From Antedon mediterranea (taxonomy: Eukaryota; Echinodermata; Crinoidea; Comatulida; Antedonidae), in the NCBI RefSeq assembly GCF_964355755.1, contig NC_092673.1, positions 3,229,001 to 3,293,000 of the forward strand: DNA of 64,000 nucleotides, given 5' to 3'. Below, piece by piece: positions 1 through 14,900 of this stretch. Below the pieces are notes generated by a model. That model was not told where the DNA came from. It was given only the letters and a program-made list of their open reading frames with translations, and did not search any database. Each line of letters starts with the position of its first letter. The stretch's first letter is position 1. The translations under genes were made by a program, and so were the position numbers.

Positions 1-1030
1 GCGGCCGCCAGAAAATTAAGTGGCGACCGCCAGATAACTGCTTTTAAAATATAGTTAACTTGTGGCCCGAACGGGCTTCCGTACACTATAAAAAGACATT
101 AACATAATATATGCACATACATAGCAATATTTATGATATAAATAGTTATAATGTGTTGTTATTTACTTATCTTACAAAAGATTACAGAAGAAAAAGCATG
201 TTATCGCTGAAAAAATGTTTTATTCTCTTCATTTCGTTTCTGAAACTGTACATATTTTACAAGTTGATCTAAAGATGTCATGTACTAAAAAAGAACACAT
301 TTTACACACTAACATTAAAGAAGTTATAACAAACAAATGATTACATGTTTTACATTACAACATTATAGATATAATGTTACAAATTATTTCCATCGAGGTA
401 TTTTTTAAATTTAGGCAGTAAATAAAGGTACGGATATTCCTTATTCTTCATAACCAAATTCATTTAACAATGCAATTACACACAGTTATATATTAAAAAA
501 TAAATACAATAAATGTTAGGTATCTAGAAGCAGCCTGGTATTCTTTAAGTGAACATTGCTTTAGTGTGAACCAGCCTGTATTCACACAAGTTTCATGTAG
601 ATACAATTCTTACAGATACATTTGTTAGTTAACTAATTGGTTCCCAGCACCAGATATGACCTTTAAACTTTACTACAATTCTGTGTTTTGACATTATATG
701 AAGACCACAAACATGAAAAAATGGCAAATCTGTCGTTATTTGTATTGTGAAGGAGAACTACTAATTGAATATCATACAGAAAATATCGTTAGTTACAGAA
801 AATGTACAGAGTATCTTCTCAATGTTTCACCATTTTCAAATTCCACTTCAAAACATGCAGACCACAAATACATTATTTTACATTTTACATTAAACTCATT
901 CTACAGAAACCATCAAATGAATTTGTTACGTAAGAATTATCATTTACAAATGATCAAAATGCTGGTATTGCTTAATTAGTATTTTATTTAAGCACACTTT
1001 ATATTTAACTGATTGAAACAGTTGTAGTAT

Positions 1031-1418
1031 AAAAGCCAATTTACACAGAATAAAAATATATTATTATTATTGTTATTTCTTATGACCATATACACACAAT
1101 ACAGAGCGGACAGACTGTTTCTGCTCAGTATAGATACAAATTTTATGCGGGACAAGCTACGCGATTTGCGGGACAAGCTACACGGTTTGCGGGACAAGCT
1201 ACACGGTTTGCGGAACAAACTACACGGTTTGCGGGACAAACTACACGGTTTGCGGAACAAGCTACACGGTTTGCGGGAAAAGCTACACGGTTTGCGGGAC
1301 AAGCTACACGGTTTGCGGGACAAGCTACACGGTTTGCGGGACAAGCTACACGGTTTGCGGGACAAGCTACACGGTTTGCGGGACAATCTACACGGTATGC
1401 CGCTTACTGTTTAACTTA
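1031..1418. repeat. MITE carrying a 21-bp minisatellite (~12 units)
   Basis: The flanks (ccaatttacacag; tatgaccatatacacacaatac; gagcggacaga) match two other copies of the same element near 50722-50872 and 54690-54854. Between them, from about 1147 to 1395, the unit gcgggacaagctacacggttt repeats about twelve times with a few substitutions. In the other copies this segment is present only once (gtgggacaagctatgtagttt in one of them), so the array grew inside the element. Because 21 is a multiple of three, both strands read open here; the resulting ORFs are artefacts. Confidence 0.85.
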
Positions 1419-2938
1419 ATTCTACAGTTGTAGTAGTATGGAGCAAGGAAACAGAGACTGAAAACCAGACTAGGAGGAGGAGAAGAAGGAGGAGGAGGAG
1501 AAGGAAAGTCACCTGGGGGATGCAGATCGAAAGCCAGTGATGGATAATCACAAAATTTGTAGGGTGATATACCTTCACACAGACTGGTACATCATCTATG
1601 AACTGACTAGGTGATGCAAATACTTATCTTCTCGCTACTTCAGTTTTGCCCTTTTTAAAAATGTTAACCTTATGTAATTTCAATATTGCTGCCATAAATG
1701 CGCTTTTCTCTGTGTACCCTTTTTACAAATGCATTCATTTTACACAGAAACACATGTTATATCAGTATTATGATACTCAATTGTGATACATATTTTTCTA
1801 TTATTTTATAAATTTAATAAACTACCAAACTACTTGCTTTTTACATAATTTTAGTATCATCAAGTAAGGCACCATGGCACAACATGGAAGACAACAAACA
1901 TAGCAACAAATATTAAATATATGTATTATATTATAGAAAAATATGTTAATGATGATATATCATTAAAACTCACTATAATAAAGGCTACTATACATTACCA
2001 TTCTTGTAAAGATAATAATATAATATATTATATATAAAATATAATATGTATGAAAATCATTTTTTTTTTTAAAGATTTCTATCGAAATAATTTTGTTCCA
2101 AATCACTATGATAAATATGTATAATAAAATAGTTTTTAATCAAACCTAAGAATTTCAAAAAATACTTCAGAACTGATATTCACATTGTATAATGAAATAC
2201 ATAACATAGTAGGAGTACAATGAGAATTATGTGTAATAACATAATCAATCCATTCCATGTTTGGTAGCCAAATAATATTCATTCACAGGGAATTTTTACA
2301 GTACATTGCAATTTTATTTAACTGCACAGAGAACAAAAACTTCTTTTTTAACTGCACAGAGAAAAAAAATCTTTTTTAACTGCACAGAGAAAAAAAAAAC
2401 AACAAATATCAACATACAGTAATATCAAGAAATGAAAATGACTAAATAGCTTAAGTTATTCATATGAAACGCCATATGTGCCAAAATATTTATCTTGTTA
2501 CTGTTGTTATATTAAGTCTAAACAGAGCGTAGAACCTAGCCTGAATAAAGACAACAGGTTTCTAAGTAAAAGAAAAGAATTGAATAAACAGCTGGAATAC
2601 TTTTTAAGATACAAAATAGCATGTAATTAAATATAACAATGTAATGGTATACAAAAAGATGGAATACATATTGGAATAGTTTTAACACAAAATCAACAGT
2701 GGAAGACACAAATTCAAACGAAACATAAGCATTAACTTGTTTTATATATTTAAAAAATATACATCGAAAAAAAACCCATAAAAACTTTAGATTAAGATCT
2801 ATACTAGGTTTTTTTTCTGCTTTATTTAAAACGAAAGTAATTCTTAATAAATTATCATTAAAATAATAATGTTGGTAGTGCTCAGATAAATAGGATAGTG
2901 AGTCAGCATTATACTCCATTCACATTGCCTAGCTACAT

Positions 2939-3098
2939 TAAGCTCTGTCTACACTATCAAACTTTATGTGAAAAAAAATGTGATGTGCCCATATATGGAC
3001 ATGAGGATGTCAATATCACTAACATATTTGGAGATATCACTACCATATTTAGGCACATCACACTTTTTTTTGTCAAACTACTGTAGTGTAGACAGAGC
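2939..3098. mobile_element. MITE 'GCTCTGTCTACACTATCAAACT' family, copy 1
   Basis: Terminal inverted repeats read ttaagctctgtctacac on the left and gtgtagacagagc on the right. The interior has the family hallmarks: a run of A before tgtgatgtgcccatatatgg, one or more units of tatcactaccatatttgg, then gcacatcaca and a run of T. The ends are palindromic and there is no coding capacity. Other copies are listed separately. Confidence 0.85.
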
Positions 3099-5941
3099 AT
3101 ACATTTTACACACACTGTTTTAGGCAATGTCAAAAGGCTACTACAGTGAAAATGATGGTAAGTGGCTCAATAACTTTTGTTCACTTGAACTATGTTAAGG
3201 TATTAAGTACAATGTTATGATACTAGTCCCTTTACATTCATCTCATGTCATAGTTAATTCTACCCGTCTCAATTGGGATAAAGGGCCAAATTGATGTGGT
3301 TTCTTTAACGATTTTAACTGGTAGAATCATTACCCCGATGCAGTAGGGCAAACTAGGTTTACTAAATCATTCATATACCCTTTTATGTGTTAGCATATTA
3401 GATAATTCAAATTAATAAAACCTCCCAACAAATAATATAATATATATATATAGAGTGAGTGCAGAATCTGTTTGAGCCTTAGCCTATTCCCAGTATTGGT
3501 TATTTTTCATTGGTGACTGAATAAATATTATTATTATTAATGAACCACAGTGAATGCAAGACCATTCATTGAGGCAACCTCATTGACATATTGTTAATAA
3601 TTTAAATAAATTATTCCCATAGTTTTTTGTTATACTTGAATATTTTACTTTTATTGCGGATTCAAGTTAAACCACAAGATTAGCAAACCAAAACATAATT
3701 TGGTGCGGACACTCCTCTACAGACAACAGTCAGTATACATCATTTATTGATAAATAGTAGAAAAAACAGTAGAAAAGGCGAATGATGATGAGGAGGAGAT
3801 ATTGTCGATGTTAAATCTTGTTAAATCCATGCTACCGTGGGAGGGTTGAACTTCTTGTGTTGTATTTTAAGCTTCCCGTCCTTCTGAAGGTTCCTCGACT
3901 CTGTGAATAAAGTTAGAGATGTGCGTGAGGAGAAGGATACGTTAGTGGGTCAACATAAGGTGCAATATTCAAAAGCAACATCAACCAAATATTTATAAAT
4001 TTAAATATAAGATAAAATAAGTTTAAAATGATTCTATACTACTAAGAAGAAAATAAAATATAAAATTACAATGAACATAATAAATAAAATAATTTCTTCT
4101 AATCCTAAATGATTAAACTATTTAGATAAGAATGTATTTATTTTCCTGGTTTTTATCATAGTTACCGCTTGTTTACAACTATAGTTAAATATTTGTGCTC
4201 TATAGTGCATTTCATAATAAAACATTTACTATTTATTTTTTCTGCTTCTTACTTTTCTGTAGACTGTTCAGCGCTTAGAGGCGCCCTGCATTTTGCGCTA
4301 TATAAATTGAACATTATTACTATATTATTATACAAAACATTATATTTTAATAAATGAATTAGGTTAAACTTTCTACTATGAGGTAAGCATTTTCAAATTA
4401 TCAAACAAAATGATGCTTAAACAAGAATTTGAGAAAAGAAAAACTTTTGAAATAAGGGTGCGTTCTAAAGCGCATGTTAAGCGGATGACAGAATAGCAGG
4501 AGCATATTACAAAAGCAGAGTTGATGTTGCTTATGATGAAGATAATGTTTTCAATTTGAGAAAGAAATATTATGCAAAAAAAAAATAAAAATTTGAGAAT
4601 ACAGTATAAATTAAAATAAGCAAGCGTTTTAGTAATGAAAAAAAAAATGTTAAAAACCATCGTTGTACTGTATTGCATAGTGCATGCCAATAGCAGAAAC
4701 AAAACAATCAATCACCTAAGACTCTTATAAGCTATTGTTTCTACATATGATTACACTTTTTCCCTTGTTATCCGTCGTCAATTCTATATTTTTATTCTTA
4801 TTATTTCCTATACTACTCTAAACCTGAAACAATAACAGTTGAATGGTTAAAACTAGGCACCGTGCGAAAAAACTATTTAATAGCCACTTGAATGAAGTAC
4901 TGTAAAATATTAAAATCAAATTTATAAATTTAAAATGTCAAGGTTTGATAAAAAAAATATAAATTATAAAATAGCACCACATATTAGTGAGAGAACATTT
5001 TAGTCTCTCAATGATTTAAAAAAAAAATTCTTAAACAGCTACCATAGAAATGAGTAATTTCACTCGTCCCTGCATACAGTAGAACTCCTAACTATTAAAA
5101 TTACTTGCCTAGCTTTAACTAAATTCTAACAAACCTAACGAATCATTGATTGGCTCTTCATCAATTTGGACTCTATTCATTGGTCTTAAGTTTAAACTAA
5201 AAAGGCATGGATTGGTTCATACGATAATTGAACAGTTGGTCTTCAATCACTTTTTACTCAATTGGCTCTATCAGTAAAAATAGACCATGCCATCACAAAT
5301 GATAATTTACCAGGATTAATAATAATATATAGATTATTATTATATCAATATTGCAAAGAAGATGAAATGTCAATAAAGGTATTTAAAGTATGTAAATTCA
5401 ACACATAATAATATTGCTAATAAAAATATGCAAGACAAGAAATTGGTTTAAAAAAATAAGTAGGTGATAAAATTTAAAACAGAATGTTTTCACCAAATTG
5501 TAAAATAAATACTCAACCTCTTTTACAAGGAGCCTATAACAACTGTTTAGCATTTCAAAAGATAATATCAAAATATATTCTTTACATAATATTTTTCTGG
5601 TTTTTAAGTATGACCTGGTTTAAATACTGAGGTAATATATTTGTAAGAAATGGTTTTATAAATGAGTTTATTGTTAGGATTAATAAAATATTAATAAAAT
5701 TTACCTATTACATAGCCTCTAATTAAATTATAAGCCTCTTGTGTCATAAAATTCAATAAAATATCAAAATATTACACTATAAAAACTGTTAAAAAATTTC
5801 TATTTCTAATATATATTAAGAGAAAAGGGATAGTAGAAAATAATTATTTAAAAGTATTGAATGTGTTAACATTTAGGAAACACTTTTTCTATAGTAAAAT
5901 TGTTAAAATACAGATAGACTTTTCCCCACTAACTTCCACAT

Positions 5942-8900
5942 TTACATATCTCCCTCTAGACTTTTAGATCGCTTCATTTTTGGAGATTTAAACCTGCGAA
6001 AGAATCGTTTCAACTTTTTGTGTCGCCCTACCTCTGAGTTTCTAGAAGATGTCGATCCTCCTGAACGTTTTGACAGCGCCTCCGTCGACTCATGATAGCT
6101 ACGCTGTTTCAATTGCGGGGACTGTCCAATTTGTCGTCTGGAGATGTTATCCATCGACGAATACATGCTACTGCTTCTAGGTCTTGCTCGATTACGTGAC
6201 GATCTATATCGAACTTCGTCCACACTTTCGTTATCAATATCTTCCTCGCTGCCGAATTGGTTAAAATCAATGTTGTTGTACGTAGGTGGAGGATAATAAG
6301 TATTGTTTGTTCTTTGTGTGGCAAAATGCATGTTAGGTTGGTTTGAATGTCTAGTATCGTATGGGGATTGCACTGTTCTATGTGGAGGTGGTAGGCCTGT
6401 TATGTTTTCTCTGCTAGTGTTCAAGGCCTTGTTGCTACCATAACGTGTTGAATAGCGAGGGCTCGGTTGGGGTGGCTCGGGTGCAAAATCAGGCTCAAAG
6501 TCCATGTCTGAATCGGTATCCACTTCCTGGTAATCTTCTTCATCTTGCGCACTTATTTGCAATTGTTCTTCAACTATTCTATTATCCAATGGTTCTGCAT
6601 TTTCCTTGATCACCACACCTTCATCAATTTCCTCTGAAAACGAAGATAACAAAATAAATCAAGAATATAATCAATAAAAAGGTTTCTGTTTACAAAGACA
6701 AATGAGCTTTGGATTTGAAATACAATTTAAAGGAAGAAAGGACCTCTATTTCCACCTTTTTACTGTACATATGTAAAGGGTTTCGCACCTGGTTCGATAC
6801 AGGTTCCGATCCAGCAAATCAAATCGAACATCAATGCTTTTGTTTTCACGTGGCATAGCCACGTGGTGCATTGTGAAAACGAAACATTGACGTTCGCTTT
6901 GATTTTCCGGCACCGGAGCGGAATCAAGCCGGAACAGGTATGAAAGACCCTCAAAAGTGTCATTGTAACCCATCATGGAGGTAAACTTTCATATTTCTCA
7001 CAAGTGACGAATCATGAATGAATCAATACTTTCACATTTTAACTGTCAATATCAATAACTTATAATATGAATAATTACTAAATTAGCCTTTCAATGTGTC
7101 TTAACCTTTACATTCAACTTTCATTCTATCTATCACTTAATAAGAAAAGTTCCACAAAATTTAGAAAAATACATCAAATCAACTCTCAAGATCATGGAAC
7201 CTTGTTAGTTGCTTAACATGTATTATAGAAAAAAATCACAGGTTCAATTCAGCCTACTGTACATGCAAGTTTGACTCGATTCTATAGTTGAACGAGTACA
7301 GTTGCAGGGGGGGGGGGGGACCCTGGGTGCAACAGTTGGCAAAAATTGAATTAATTTACAAAGTCGTGTCCAAATTTTGGTTCATTTACTACACTAAGCA
7401 AACATTTCATTCTTTAAAAGTTAGTTACAATAACAAATAAATTCTGTAGTGCTTCTGAAATGTTTGTTAATTTTGGTTTTTCTAGTTTGATGAATTTATT
7501 TTTTTCAAACATTAATCTTTTTAAGTCTCTATTTTTGATACTTCATATTATTTTTATGCATTGAATTTGCAAAATAAAAGTTTATATATATTTTTAGTCT
7601 GAATTAGCTAGTTGGATTTAATCCTTTACACATGCTATACGCCTTTTCTTGTGAACGTTATAGACGCTTTGTTTTGTCTATTTACCTTCTGGTTCTTCCT
7701 GTATCGTTCTGTCAATGATCACTTCCTTTTTATTTTCATCTTGATATCGGCGGATTTGATCAATTATGGTTGCTTGACCCTGTCAAAGAAAAACAAAGTG
7801 ATTAACTCGTAAACATTTTATTCATATTTTAGTTCATAATGCAAAGAAAAATGTCTTGAAATAAAGATATTTATTTTGGTACATCAACATTTCTATCATC
7901 TATACATTAAGGGGGAGGGGGTTGAATTTATTCAAAAATGGAAATTATGTGTATTAATTGCAATTGTATCCTCCGAGACCAATACTATGTTCCTTCTCCA
8001 GTGAAATTAGTGAGAAAAAAAACTTTCAAGATAATATAGCCTAAATAATTATTATTAGAATTGGGAAATTATTCGTCTATGTTGTGAATAACATATTGCT
8101 TGAAATACCTTCAATATAATGCAACGTTTCATATGATTATATATTACATTATAGGATGCTTTTAGAATATTGTACATTAGACAATGTCACAGTGATAATA
8201 GAGATGTTGATGTGTCTAACACTTTATGATAATGTATAACAAATGGGCGCTCACTACTCAAATTCACAGCATTCCACAAGGAAGGCGAAATGTATTAAGA
8301 AAATGCAATCTTAATGATGGTAGACCTTGATACAAATAGCATAACAGATACGGCAGCCAATCAAAACTGATGAAAACCATTGTGATTCAAAATCATTTTA
8401 AACTTTAGGATTGCAGAGATGTATACTGTACATAGATAGTCATTTTATGGATGGATGATAATAGGATATGATGCACGCACAAAATCCCTTTCCATCATCC
8501 TCTTGGGTAACAACTGTAGTAGTACCTAGTATTGATTCTATTATTGGAGCTGTTTATATTATATATTGTAGTACCTCTTTGATTTTATTTTTGGAAACTG
8601 TATTATGCAGTATGAAATAAAATGATTTAATACTATTCTTTCAGCAGTTAAACCAGAATCTACAGGCAGTAGTTACCAATTGCATAAACACATCCAAATT
8701 TAGAGGGAAATTAAGAATGTCAGATATTGCAATTCTGGCTAAAATACCGCATTAAAGACTAGATCATTGTCTGCTGTATGCAGAACACAGTACTGACATA
8801 CAGACCAATATTTTGTCTACACTACATGTTATAGAGCAATCCAGTGAATTCAAATGTTTGTCAAATAGGGAGATGATGATGTCAAATAAAGTATTTGAAT

Positions 8901-11900
8901 GTCTATGTCAGTTCCCTCCCACTGGGAATAGATACATAATATTCATTGACTTCAATGATACGACATTATTCAGTTAAATATTTGTTATCTACAGTATTTT
9001 TGTTTGTTTTGAATATGTTATGGAAAAGAAATGAAATAATTGTTTAATTAATTTGAAACGATAAAAATGAGGAAATCGTTGAGAGTGAGAAAAAGCCCCA
9101 ACCAAGATTTGAACCCGGAATGTTCTAACAATTAGACCACTGGGGCTTTCATAGTATTGTTCAAACCCGATTGGATACAGTGGAATAGAACAGCACTTGT
9201 CCCTCAATTGCATGAATGTGCACCAGAGATCAAATTTATAAAAATTTGCAGGCACACAGAAACTCCGGAAATTAATTAATTCATAAATGGTGAAGATGAA
9301 GACTATTAAACATTGTTTTATAATTTGTATTCTCACTAATTTTGAAATAAATGTTACTTATTATTACCAAATATGTATTGGTAGATTTATGAAATATTAA
9401 TAATCCAGCGATGCTAAACTATGCAATTCATAGAATGATGAGCTGTATATCATCACATTTACAAAGAAGGTATAGCAATATATCATATTAGGTTTATTAG
9501 TTAATGGTTTCCGATCTAGCCTTATACAGCATAAGTTACAGAGCACTCTCGCCTGTAGATCAAAAGCTGTCCGTTACAGTTAAACGTTAGAAGATGGTAC
9601 ATAACAGGTGAGCATATACCTGTTCTTCTTAATTAAATTACCAAGTTTTAACTGAATGTTATTGCCTAAAAGGAAACTTAAACCTGAACAGGGATTCCCC
9701 TGTCAACACTTTATATTCACCGTTCACATGCAAAATGCAAGTATGACTTTTTTTTTCTTGGAAGGTTCAGGAAAACCATTTTGATTCATGATTGATAAGA
9801 TAAAATGCAACATTTTCGCTGTACAGTAGTTAAACTCTTCAATTCAATTCAAAGTAACATTTATTTTCTTCAAAATAAAACAGTCAACAAAATGGTGTAA
9901 AGAAAGGTAATATGATTGAAGAAGGCATGATCAAAAAAGCAAAAAGCTTGTGACAGACATGCCTAAACAAAGATTAGATAAAAACAACACGGAAAAAGAA
10001 AATAAATAAATAAATAAATAAAATAAAAAAAATAAAAAGAAATAACAACATAAAAAATTTACATAACATGGGTTAAACTAAATAAGTAAAATAACAACAA
10101 CAAAAAACAATTTTGGTATAAATAAAGAATTGATTCGTCTTCTTCTTGTTACTCATCATTAAAATTATTATCATAAAATGTAATATAATAAAAATTAATA
10201 CTTGGATGTGATATATCTTTTAAGTTTAAATGAAAAGCTTTTCTTAGATACAGCAACTTTAATAATAATAATAATAAAATCTTGCCAATAGACTTTAATA
10301 TCTTTAATTGAAAACATACCTTATTTTGATTATGAAAACTAAGTAGAACATACAAATTATATGAAAATTGTTCAATTTGATTTAGGTAAAAATAGTGCAA
10401 AATCAAATAATTACATCTCATTTAATATTTAAAAAAAAGCAAGGATTAAGAAAATCTATTGCAAAATTAATCAGTCCAATTACGCTCTGTAAACTGAATT
10501 TTTTTTAAAGTTTTCCATGATCAATGCATGACAAAACTTTGGTTGAACAGACAACTTTTATGCAATGCCATGATAGTTTCTAAATTAACTTTTGTTTGCA
10601 TCTTTTATCAATGGTAATTAAACAAAATTGTGATTTTTTTTTAAAAGTAAGTCTGTATTTGGATTCATAATTATCTACTGAACTCGGGATAGATTTAATC
10701 AACTTAATTTTTTGCGTTTGAGTTCTGTCTGCAAATTATTAGCTGAACCAACCAGGTAAATATTCCTTCTCCAGGTCAGGCCAAATGTAACTGTCTAGAG
10801 ACGGCAACAATTATAGGATAATTCCTTAGTTAATGCCACTCTGGTGGTAGCATAGTATGCAAGTTCATTTTCGCATTTAAACCAGCCAAGTTAAAATTAA
10901 TTTCAGGTCAGTTTAAATTAGTAACAATGAAATAAAGATAGAGCTGCATGGGTACTCCAGACCACACCCAGGTGAATATGCTACGGTGCAGACAATAGAG
11001 TCTATTGTTTGAGGCCACTAGATGACTAGTTCAAATCATATTGTTTCTATCAGTTCCATGCTGTCTGAATTAAGAGACCTAACCCTGGTTAATGTGCTGC
11101 CATATGACTCAAAATTTCATGAACAATGCCACAACATTTTATGATTGCTCTATCTGAATTATCTGCCCGTCGAACCCACCTGAATACTACTTGCCAATTT
11201 CAGACTATCTTAAGCTCTGTCTACACTATCAAACTAGTTTGACAAAGTGTGATGTCCCCAAATATGGTAGTGATATGCTTAAATATGGTAGTGATATGAT
11301 ATCATAATGTTCAAATGTATGTTTATCATCTAAATTAACAAGCAAACATTTTATTTCATTAATCATCAACACATACTGTTACACATCAACATCCCTTTGA
11401 TCAACCACTCGACACCAAACTACCGTCAACAACGTAAACTAATCGTTTGACCCTGTTTCAATCAATTTCCTTCCACAGGTATTGCTAACAATTTTTGTCA
11501 AATCAGCATGAATTCATTTTTATTATCTAGTAGCCACTGTTTTGGAATGCTTTTTCATAGTATGTGGTCTCAACCTAATCAAATTGACATTAATATTTGA
11601 GATATATTCAAATTCTATTTTGATTTTCCAGCAGTAATCAATGTATTGTACTATATTATTGCAAAACTTTATTTAAATGTGAATAGATTCACATAGATTA
11701 AAGTTTGGTTCATCTTTATTGCTGATAAGTTGTTCTATTTATGTCTCTATAGATATTCGTTTATTAAATTGATTTAAAAAGGATAAATTTACAATTTTTT
11801 TTACTAACTATGCTCTCTACAAACTCATTCATACAATATAAAAACAAATCTTGATTTCAATAATAAATATTTATTTCAATTTTGCGTCAGCATATCATGC

Positions 11901-14900
11901 TCTAGTACTTTGGCATTACATAATAGTGTAGGAATTCTCATAAGCACCACACACACACATTAATAATACTGTTTTGAGAAGATATTACAAAAATATAACT
12001 AGTACAATTTAAATTGCAAATATAAATATGGAACTTCATAGCTCTATAATGTTCAAATATTAGGCATTTGTGTATTAGTACTGGTCCAAAAATGTGTTTT
12101 TATTCACTAAATGTACAGTTTATTTCTTCATTATAACTACGCAGTATTTTGAATACATCTAAGAAGTTCAGGGAATTGCGGTATGAACGCTGATAAGATC
12201 TGGTAACCAATTAGTGTTGTAAATGAAATAAACCAAATTCTTTCACATCTACTTTATGTCTTTAGTGTTGATGAACTTTGAAGTTTACTGTATTTCACCA
12301 TTACTTGTTCTGTAAATAAAAGCCAATTTAAAGATGATGACAACGGGCAATGAACTCGCAACATTCACATGACCACCATTGGCCAATCAGACACCTAGAT
12401 ACAGTACACATTTTCCTACCTGGAACTTACAATATATAACTTACATTATTATAAATACCTGACTAATGTTTCTATACTATTATTTTATTATGTAAACATT
12501 GCATGTTTTTCCGTTCCATCATGAAATTTCTTCTTGGCAAACTATGTAAGATCTGGCATTTTTCAATTCCCTTTCCCAGACAAATTTGTCGACAATTCCC
12601 TGGCACAAATTTGTCAGTAAATGCTTCATGGTTTCTTTTTCTTATACACAGGCATTATGCTTGTAACTCTGCCTGTAATATATATTAAATTAATGCTGTA
12701 ATAAGCAACACACAAAAGGATCAGTACTATATTGTGACGTAAACAAAAATCAACACTTCAACCGCAGTTCTACTGTACACAATAAAAATAAAATGGTTTT
12801 GTGAAGTCGATGTAAATGTATTGTAGGAAAATGGTTGCAATACTTCATATCTAATATAAACTGTATTATAGTAGGGGAACTTGGTGATTAACATGTTTGC
12901 CTTCCAATTCCAAGGTACATGGTTCGATCTTATCAGGGTTATAACTAACGAATCTCTCTATTCCAATCTCTCAGCTTTAAATGATCTTTAGTTTATAAGC
13001 TCAATAAATTAAAGTTTATTCATCCTGAATAGGCTGCTGCTGTTGGATATTGTAAGTATGAAAAGGAAAACAGGATGGTTCCACTAGGCTTTGAGAAATA
13101 TATCAGCTGATAAACGTGTTTTAAGGAAGTCCACCTGACAATGGTCAGCATACAGGGTCAAAAACCAAAACAGCACCTGTGTCATCCCTCATTTTCAATT
13201 AATCCAAGTAATTCCAACCAAATATAAACATATAATGAATGTTTCTGAGACTGTAGGGACAAACGTTACATGATTTGAAATGACAGGTATCATCATAAGA
13301 AAGTTTTTGTTGAATTCACATAATCTGTGAGTAACGGTCTGTCTACACTATCAAACTTTATGTGACAAAAAAATGTGCTCATATATGGACACGATGATAT
13401 CACATCACTAACATATTTGGGTATATCACTAACATATTTGGGTATATCACTACCATATTTGGGTACATCACTATCATATTTGGGCACATCACACTTTTTT
13501 GGTCAAACTAGTTCGAGAGTATAGACCGAGCTTAGTAAAAAATGTTATGGGCCAACTTGGCTACAACTAGATTTGAATCAACAACAAATGAAGTTATCTG
13601 CATGTGCAGCGAACATTATTAATTTAATATTATACATAGTTCTATCATAGATAATGTGCTATGAGTCTAATCCTATGACATTTCTAGTAACTGTGCCAAC
13701 AAAAAACTAAACATACTTTAGAATTATCTAAAATAAAGTTAGGCCTAGAGAAGACGACTTTATACCAATGATGTATAGTACGATGATTGTGAACTAATTT
13801 GTAATTTAAAATAATTGTTTCATCATCACATTACACCACAGCACGGTAACCTCATAACCTCATTTTAAAACAATAGAACTGATGTAAACCAATCTTTTAT
13901 TAACCAAGTAACCTTGTTAATCGTCACTGAAATTCTACATCTTGTACCGATTTTCTAAATTCGTTTCTTTTAGCTTTGTACGAGATATAATCATATTTTA
14001 GGATACAAACTCATTTTCACTTTCCAAAATTATCCACTTGTCTTTTCCGTCTAATTTATCAAAAACACCAGTGTACATATTTTCACATTCAGTTACATCC
14101 TACTTAAAATGGTATTATTTATATACTTATATATATAAATAAACACAATGGAAGGCAGTCACATACTCATGTGCTCACCATATATAGGCATGTGCTCACC
14201 ATATATGGGCATGTTCTCATCATATACTGTACAGGCACATGCTCACCATATACAGGCATGTGCTCACCAATACTGTATGTACAGTGTATTCACCATACTA
14301 TATCTTCAACATATATACAGGCATGTGTTCACCATATATAGGCATGTGTTCACCATATATAGGATCATACTCACCATAATAGAAAATTAAACTCAATATT
14401 TAAATGCAATGTTAACTGTGTACTGTTAGTAATAGTGAAAAGTTTTTGTAGATGAGAACATCCTAAACTCTAAGATAAATAAGCTTGGTTCCCACTAGGA
14501 TGTAACGCGAGGAAGTAGCACAGATCCATCTTGCCGTGACTGATCAAATTACTCTCCTTGCACTTACGTCCTTGCGTTATGTCCTAGTGGGAAACAAGCT
14601 TTATAAGCAGCTATTTTGACAACAGATAAATGTACAAAGGACACCAAACTCTTTTGAAAAAAGAAAATAATAGTTTCATGATGATGTCATATCACTACTA
14701 TATTTGAACACATCACACTTTTTTTGTCAAACTAGTTTGATAGTGAAGACAGAGCTTAATAGATTTTGGCTAAACAACATTATACGGCCTCACGACATCC
14801 TCGTCATCAGGAAAAGTGCTCATGAGAGGATCTAAATAAAGATAGGTTCTGTTGATAGATCCTTGCCTTCTAACTAATGAAATAACTAATTGAATGATTG

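Larger units (their letters stand above)
1..5941. other. Repeat-rich region without a recognisable gene
   Basis: No ORF here resembles a known protein. The stretch is AT-rich and holds a MITE with a 21-bp minisatellite (about 1031-1418), a purine-rich run near 1470-1505, a threefold 30-bp-scale repeat containing 'aactgcacagaga' (about 2318-2395), a TIR element (2939-3098), and two SINE/LINE-like 3' ends with ATT-rich tails (about 3450-3540 and 4265-4330). The part next to 5942 is downstream of the REEP-like stop codon and may be its 3' UTR, but I cannot place a poly(A) site among the many AATAAA-like strings. Confidence 0.5.

Noticed and set aside
698-979. 93-aa plus-strand ORF near the left edge
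   Set aside because: AT-rich composition with no recognisable domain, no splice context and no similarity to anything known to me.
988-1414. Overlapping ORFs on both strands with RDKLHGL / SRKPCSL repeats
   Set aside because: They are translations of the 21-bp minisatellite inside a MITE; both strands are open only because the unit is a multiple of three without stops.
6746-6976. Minus-strand 76-aa and 67-aa ORFs as a possible REEP exon
   Set aside because: They fall within a foldback MITE that has a related copy at 42408; splicing from exon 6 directly to 6633 gives a closed phase without them.
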